Shown: in pieces, positions 60,275 through 64,000 of the stretch
Layout: each line of letters starts with the position of its first letter
How positions within the stretch are numbered: the first letter of the stretch is position 1
NCBI RefSeq assembly: GCF_042695135.1
Contig: NZ_CP170547.1
Coordinates: 2,790,001-2,854,000, forward strand
DNA length: 64,000 nt
From: Epilithonimonas sp042695135
GTDB taxonomy: Bacteria > Bacteroidota > Bacteroidia > Flavobacteriales > Weeksellaceae
Direction: 5' to 3'
The notes under the pieces: generated by a model
What the model saw: only the letters and a program-made list of their open reading frames with translations
Databases searched by the model: none
Told to the model about the DNA's origin: nothing
Made by a program: the position numbers and the translations under genes

Positions 60275-60847
60275 TTATAATCCTACTTCTACTTTAAAGC
60301 CAGCGTTTACTTTAATTTTGATAATACCTGCAGCTACTTTTGAACCTGTAATCTCGAGAATAAAAGAGTTTTGTTTTGATTTTAAATAATCAATAAGATC
60401 TGTGTTTGCTGTTGGCGTGAAATTAATAATTGATTTATTTGTATTGCCCGTTACTTCGGCAATAGGTTTTTTGGGAAGATCAGGTGTTTTTATATATAAT
60501 TTCGCATCCTTGATCGCATCTAATTCCAAACCACCAGTCGTAGGAATCAGCTCAATACTGAAACTATTTAATTTTGCTGACTTTAGATTATTAATTGACA
60601 AAGACGGATATGCTTCTTTGATTTTAGCATCTACGTCAATATTAACAGGAATTTCCGGATATGTTACAGGGTCTGTTGTATTCGCAGTTGCCAATGGAAT
60701 CTGAGCATCAAAATTTACAGGTATTGTAAACGGAACTGGAATCGAAATATCATCAATTATATCCTCTACTTTACTACAACTGTTGATGACATTACCAGCT
60801 ACCAGAATAGCAGAAATCATCAATATATTTGTTACTATTTTTCTCAT
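60275..60847 (-). CDS. Uncharacterised lipoprotein-like exported protein
   Basis: 190 aa from the ATG at 60845-60847; a TTG nine codons upstream is not favoured. The signal peptide leads to VINSCSKVEDIID, a loose lipobox. The mature part is beta-rich with pseudo-repeats (IPVPFTIPVNFDAQIPLA, then PEIPVNIDVDAKI). No family recognised. It is followed upstream by the MFS transporter gene on the same strand but 54 bp away in the other sense of the operon order. Confidence 0.6.
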   Translation of the reverse strand: MRKIVTNILMISAILVAGNVINSCSKVEDIIDDISIPVPFTIPVNFDAQIPLATANTTDPVTYPEIPVNIDVDAKIKEAYPSLSINNLKSAKLNSFSIELIPTTGGLELDAIKDAKLYIKTPDLPKKPIAEVTGNTNKSIINFTPTANTDLIDYLKSKQNSFILEITGSKVAAGIIKIKVNAGFKVEVGL

Positions 60848-60901
60848 AATTTTATTTTCTTTATAAACATACAAAAATATGCCAAGATTATTGCAGATTA
60901 T

Positions 60902-62281
60902 TTAATGATTGATGGTTTCAACGTCTGCAATTGTATGCTTATGTCTGAAAAACAAACCAAAAAGTACAGCAATAACCAAAGAATACGCTGCAAAATAAAG
61001 CCAGATCTGATGCCAGTCTTTTACAAATACAACGTTTGATAAAGTGCCGTCAGCATTAACCATAGAATTAAATGAATTTTTCAATATTCCCAAAAAAGTA
61101 GTATTCTCAGGCGTTGTTTGCAGATAGGATGATAATTCGTTGACTGTGGTAAATTTAATTGTAAAGAATTTGTCAATTGCCCAGCCAGCAATATAACTTC
61201 CAAGAACAGCTCCAAAACCGTTGGTCATCATCATAAATAAACCTTGAGCAGAAGAACGTATTTTTTTATCCGTTGTAGTTTCCACAAAAAGTGAGCCCGA
61301 GATATTGAAAAAATCGAAAGCCATTCCGTAAACCACACAAGATAGGATAATCATCCAAAGTCCATTCACGGGATCTCCAAAAGCAAACAGCCCAAAGCGT
61401 AAAACCCAGGCAAACATACTTATCAGCATTACCTTTTTGATCCCGAACTTTCTCAGGAAAAATGGAATTGCAAGAATAAATAAAGTCTCAGAAATCTGAG
61501 AAATAGACATAATTATTGTTGATTTTTCTACAACAATTGAGTTGGCATATTTTGGAAAATTTGCAAATTCACTTAAGAAAACATCACCATAAGCATTTGT
61601 TAATTGCAAAGCTGCGCCTAAAAGCATTGAAAATAAAAAGAACAATGCCATTTTGAAGTTACCGAATAACTTAAAAGCGTTCAGTCCCAATTGTTCAGAA
61701 AGCGGTGCACTTTTATCAATTAATTTCTGGGGCGGACACTTTGGAAGTGTTAATGCATATAAGCCTAATAATATTGCAACACCGCCAGCTATATAAAACT
61801 GCCCTTCTGTTGATTTGTTTCCTGTAAGATTTGTGATCCACATTGCAACGATAAATCCGATTGTTCCCCAAACTCTGATGGGCGGAAAGTCTTTTACAAC
61901 ATCCAAATGACTGTTTTTCAGAATGGTATAAGAAATAGAGTTGGTCAAAGCAATAGTCGGCATATAAAAACACATTGCCAACAACATAATATAAAAGAAT
62001 GAATCCGGTGTTTCCGAATGTGGCAGAATGAAAAGCACAACACCGTAAAGAATTTGCAAAACAGAATAGATTCTCTCAGCATTGACCCAACGGTCTGCGA
62101 TGATTCCCGTGATGGTTGGCATAAAAATCGAGGCAATTCCCATTGTTCCGAAAACAGCACCGAACTGCGTCCCATCCCAATGTTTGGTCCCAAACCAGAA
62201 GTTTGCCATCGTTATCAGCCAAGCTCCCCAAACAAAGAATTGCAGAAAGCTAAGTATTGTCAATCGTAATTTTAGACTCAT
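60902..62281 (-). CDS. MFS transporter, nucleoside:H+ symporter-like (NupG family)
   Basis: 459 aa with 12 predicted helices. It opens LKLRLTILSFLQFFVWGAWLITMANFWF with GIIADRWVNAERIYSVLQ in the first loop, characteristic of the NHS (NupG/XapB) family. PPIRVWGTIGFIVAMWI in helix five and YGMAFDFFNISGSLFVE in helix ten also match. It probably imports nucleosides with protons through the inner membrane. It lies 24 bp after the DUF151 gene and is probably co-transcribed with it. Confidence 0.88.
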   Translation of the reverse strand: MSLKLRLTILSFLQFFVWGAWLITMANFWFGTKHWDGTQFGAVFGTMGIASIFMPTITGIIADRWVNAERIYSVLQILYGVVLFILPHSETPDSFFYIMLLAMCFYMPTIALTNSISYTILKNSHLDVVKDFPPIRVWGTIGFIVAMWITNLTGNKSTEGQFYIAGGVAILLGLYALTLPKCPPQKLIDKSAPLSEQLGLNAFKLFGNFKMALFFLFSMLLGAALQLTNAYGDVFLSEFANFPKYANSIVVEKSTIIMSISQISETLFILAIPFFLRKFGIKKVMLISMFAWVLRFGLFAFGDPVNGLWMIILSCVVYGMAFDFFNISGSLFVETTTDKKIRSSAQGLFMMMTNGFGAVLGSYIAGWAIDKFFTIKFTTVNELSSYLQTTPENTTFLGILKNSFNSMVNADGTLSNVVFVKDWHQIWLYFAAYSLVIAVLFGLFFRHKHTIADVETINH

Positions 62282-62305
62282 TATATAAAATGATATTAGT
62301 ATTGG

Positions 62306-62911
62306 TTAATCGATTTTTTTATTTCTCTTTTTGATTTCCTCCTGAAGTCTGAGCGCAGTGTCATAATCCTCTTCTTTCACGGCATCTGCCAATAATTGAT
62401 TCAGTTCCTCTAACGTGAGGCCTGAAAGATCATTGAAATCTGCAACTTCTTCGGATTCGGGTTCTTCATCTCCTGTTTTCGGTGTTTCATCGAGTTCCAA
62501 TAAAATTCCGGCTTCATTCAAAACATCGGAAGTCGTGAAAATCGGCGCATCAAAACGGACAGCCATTGCAACAGCATCAGAGGTTCGGGCGTCCAGAATC
62601 AGTTCTTCGTCTGACAATGGATTCTTGAAATTGATATTTGAGAAGAAAACGCCGTCTTTGATCTGATAGATGATGACAGATTCGATCTTGAAGTTTGTAT
62701 TTTTCACAAACTGGGTGAACAGATCGTGCGTCAATGGACGAGGTGGATTGATGTCTTTTTCTAATCCTAAAGAAATGGATTGAGCTTCAAAATTTCCTAT
62801 AACAACAGGCAATTTGACTGATGTTTCTTCATGTTCCAGTAACAGCGCATAAGCTCCCGATTGGGTTTGGCTGTAGGATATTCCGCGTATGATTAATTTT
62901 TTATAATCCAT
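62306..62911 (-). CDS. DUF151 (bifunctional nuclease family) protein with C-terminal UVR motif
   Basis: 201 aa. The DUF151 domain (about 1-130) shows YALLLEHEETSVKLPVVIGNFEAQSISLGLE, RPLTHDLFTQFV and LDARTSDAVAMAVRFDAPIF. After an acidic linker (about 140-160) the last about 40 residues form a UVR helix pair, LEELNQLLADAVKEEDYDTALRLQEEIKKR. This two-part layout is standard in Bacteroidota. Nuclease activity of this domain in bacteria is debated. Confidence 0.92.
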   Translation of the reverse strand: MDYKKLIIRGISYSQTQSGAYALLLEHEETSVKLPVVIGNFEAQSISLGLEKDINPPRPLTHDLFTQFVKNTNFKIESVIIYQIKDGVFFSNINFKNPLSDEELILDARTSDAVAMAVRFDAPIFTTSDVLNEAGILLELDETPKTGDEEPESEEVADFNDLSGLTLEELNQLLADAVKEEDYDTALRLQEEIKKRNKKID

Positions 62912-63049
62912 TTAGCAAATATAAAATTTTTTGGTAATTTTCATTGAGAAATTGTTGATTTTTACGTTGTTTTCGCTAATAAATCATTAGATTTTTAACT
63001 ATTCCGATTTGATAATTAATAAAACAAATTTTTAAAATGCTGAATTGCA

Positions 63050-63127
63050 GCAGCCCGGCCTGAGTGGAGCTCTTTTTCGTTTTTGATAAAAACGAAAAAA
63101 GCGGGAACGGAGGAAGGATGAAGCTGC
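63050..63127. repeat. Dispersed GCAGC...GCTGC element, copy 3
   Basis: GCAGCCCGGCCTGAGTGGAG on the left and GCGGGAACGGAGGAAGGATG ending AGCTGC on the right match copies at 28311 and 47849. The 30-bp centre is a simple hairpin, TTTTTCGTTTTT with AAAACGAAAAA. Confidence 0.8.
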
Positions 63128-63154
63128 TGAAATAATCATATTTCTTAAAACGAA

Positions 63155-63181
63155 AAAACCTGAGTCAATGACTCAGGTTTT
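63155..63181. terminator. Terminator of etfA
   Basis: AAAACCTGAGT (63155-63165) with ACTCAGGTTTT (63171-63181), a perfect 11-bp stem about 20 bp after the etfA stop codon, read leftward. Confidence 0.88.
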
Positions 63182-63200
63182 GAATTTATTTTGAGGAATT

Positions 63201-64000
63201 TTACGCTCCCTTCAAAGCTTTGATTTTCTCTGTCAATGCAGGGATGATCTGGAAAGCGTCGCCCACTACTCCATAATCCGCAGATTTGAAGAAAGGTGCT
63301 TCCGCATCGTTATTGATCACAACAATTGTCTTGGAACTGTTCACACCAGCCAAATGCTGGATTGCACCGGAAATACCAACCGCAATGTAAAGATTCGGAG
63401 AAATTGCTTTCCCAGTCTGTCCAACGTGTTCTGTGTGAGGTCTCCAACCGATATCGGAAACCGGTTTGGAGCAAGCGGTTGCTGCGCCCAAAACGTTTGC
63501 CAGATCTTCGATCATTCCCCAGTTTTCAGGACCTTTCAGACCTCTACCAGCCGAAACTACAACTTCTGCTTCTTTAAGATCAAGCTTACCTGAAGATTGT
63601 TCGTGGTTGATCACTTTTGTATCTTCGTTGGCGATGCTCAATTCTTTCACTTCTTCTGAACCGGACGCCTGATTTTCCTTAATACCATAAGCATTCTGAG
63701 AAACGGTTACAATAACGCCCACTGCATCTGCTTTTGCGTGCATAAATCCTTTTCCTGAAAATGCTCTTCTTTTAACCTGGAAAGGAGAAGTGCTTTCAGG
63801 AACTTCAATTGCGTTGGTGATCAAAGAATAATTTTTCTGAATTGCCAACATTGGCGCAACAGACGATGCATCTGTTGTGTGAGGAAAAACGATGATGTTT
63901 CCGTCGAAAACCTGAGCTATTGCTTCTGCATAAGCTTTGGAACTGAAATTCTTAAGACCTGCATCTTTTACATTGATGACTTTATCTGCGCCATATTTGT
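63201..64000 (-). CDS. etfA: Electron transfer flavoprotein subunit alpha (N-terminus beyond the window)
   Basis: The frame stays open from the stop at 63201 to the right edge, so about 266 C-terminal residues are visible and the start lies outside. An internal Met at 63851 is not the start, because family sequence continues before it (YAEAIAQVFDGNIIVFPHTTDAS). The FAD-binding C-terminal domain is complete: VVSAGRGLKGPENWGMIEDLA, DIGWRPHTEHVGQTGKAISP, LYIAVGISGAIQHLAGV and FKSADYGVVGDAFQIIPALTEKI. With EtfB it passes electrons from acyl-CoA dehydrogenases to the quinone pool. Confidence 0.96.
   Translation of the reverse strand, partial: KYGADKVINVKDAGLKNFSSKAYAEAIAQVFDGNIIVFPHTTDASSVAPMLAIQKNYSLITNAIEVPESTSPFQVKRRAFSGKGFMHAKADAVGVIVTVSQNAYGIKENQASGSEEVKELSIANEDTKVINHEQSSGKLDLKEAEVVVSAGRGLKGPENWGMIEDLANVLGAATACSKPVSDIGWRPHTEHVGQTGKAISPNLYIAVGISGAIQHLAGVNSSKTIVVINNDAEAPFFKSADYGVVGDAFQIIPALTEKIKALKGA

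Overview
The window is AT-rich chromosomal DNA from a Bacteroidota bacterium, most probably a flavobacterium of the Chryseobacterium/Epilithonimonas type. The evidence is a SusC/SusD pair, a type IX secretion C-terminal signal, GLPGLI, DUF6520, DUF4834 and DUF6263 family proteins, the MoxR-DUF58-BatA-BatB cluster, AraC regulators with TPR sensor halves, and promoters of the Bacteroidota form (TTG, about 19 bp, TAnnTTTG) in front of several genes. The genus is inferred from gene content and style, not from a marker gene.

Layout. 1-920: the start of a small DNA-binding protein cut by the left edge, then a degenerate 32-bp tandem repeat. 921-9873: a nutrient-uptake or redox locus with a TPR/AraC regulator, a divergent MauE-like membrane protein, a small exported two-cysteine protein (DUF6520), SusD, SusC and a TlpA-like thioredoxin. 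9874-10494: a gene-poor stretch with several long inverted repeats that could be a structured RNA. 10495-22579: an accessory island ending at a tRNA-Ser gene next to a tyrosine recombinase. It holds a small Cro-like HTH gene, a 1056-aa GHKL/Hsp90-type ATPase with a nuclease-like C-terminus, a multiply frameshifted TIGR04141 gene, and a three-gene glycan cassette (GT32, a GT25-sulfotransferase-GH16 fusion, a NodU-type carbamoyltransferase). The ATPase gene and the TIGR04141 gene are preceded by two copies of the same 71-bp promoter block.

22580-64000 is mostly core genome: fluoride channel, a two-component system, a stress protein and YoaK-like protein, thioredoxin reductase, holA, an MBOAT/SGNH O-acylation pair, a shortened Bat aerotolerance cluster, a T9SS cargo protein, rlmB, yfhO, rpsO, the thrABC operon with a complete attenuator (Thr-rich leader peptide plus terminator), an SDR/AraC unit with direct-repeat sites at its promoter, a PadR/PspC unit with an inverted repeat around its promoter, a DoxX protein, an acyltransferase, menaquinone genes (hotdog thioesterase, isochorismate synthase), a nucleoside-type MFS transporter, a DUF151/UVR protein, and the C-terminal part of EtfA running off the right edge.

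The core intergenic regions carry at least three families of short dispersed palindromic repeats. One copy has been absorbed in frame into thrC. The parts most worth follow-up are the co-regulated ATPase/TIGR04141 pair with its HTH gene, the structured region beside it, the triple-fusion glycan enzyme, and the operators that can be read directly from the DNA.
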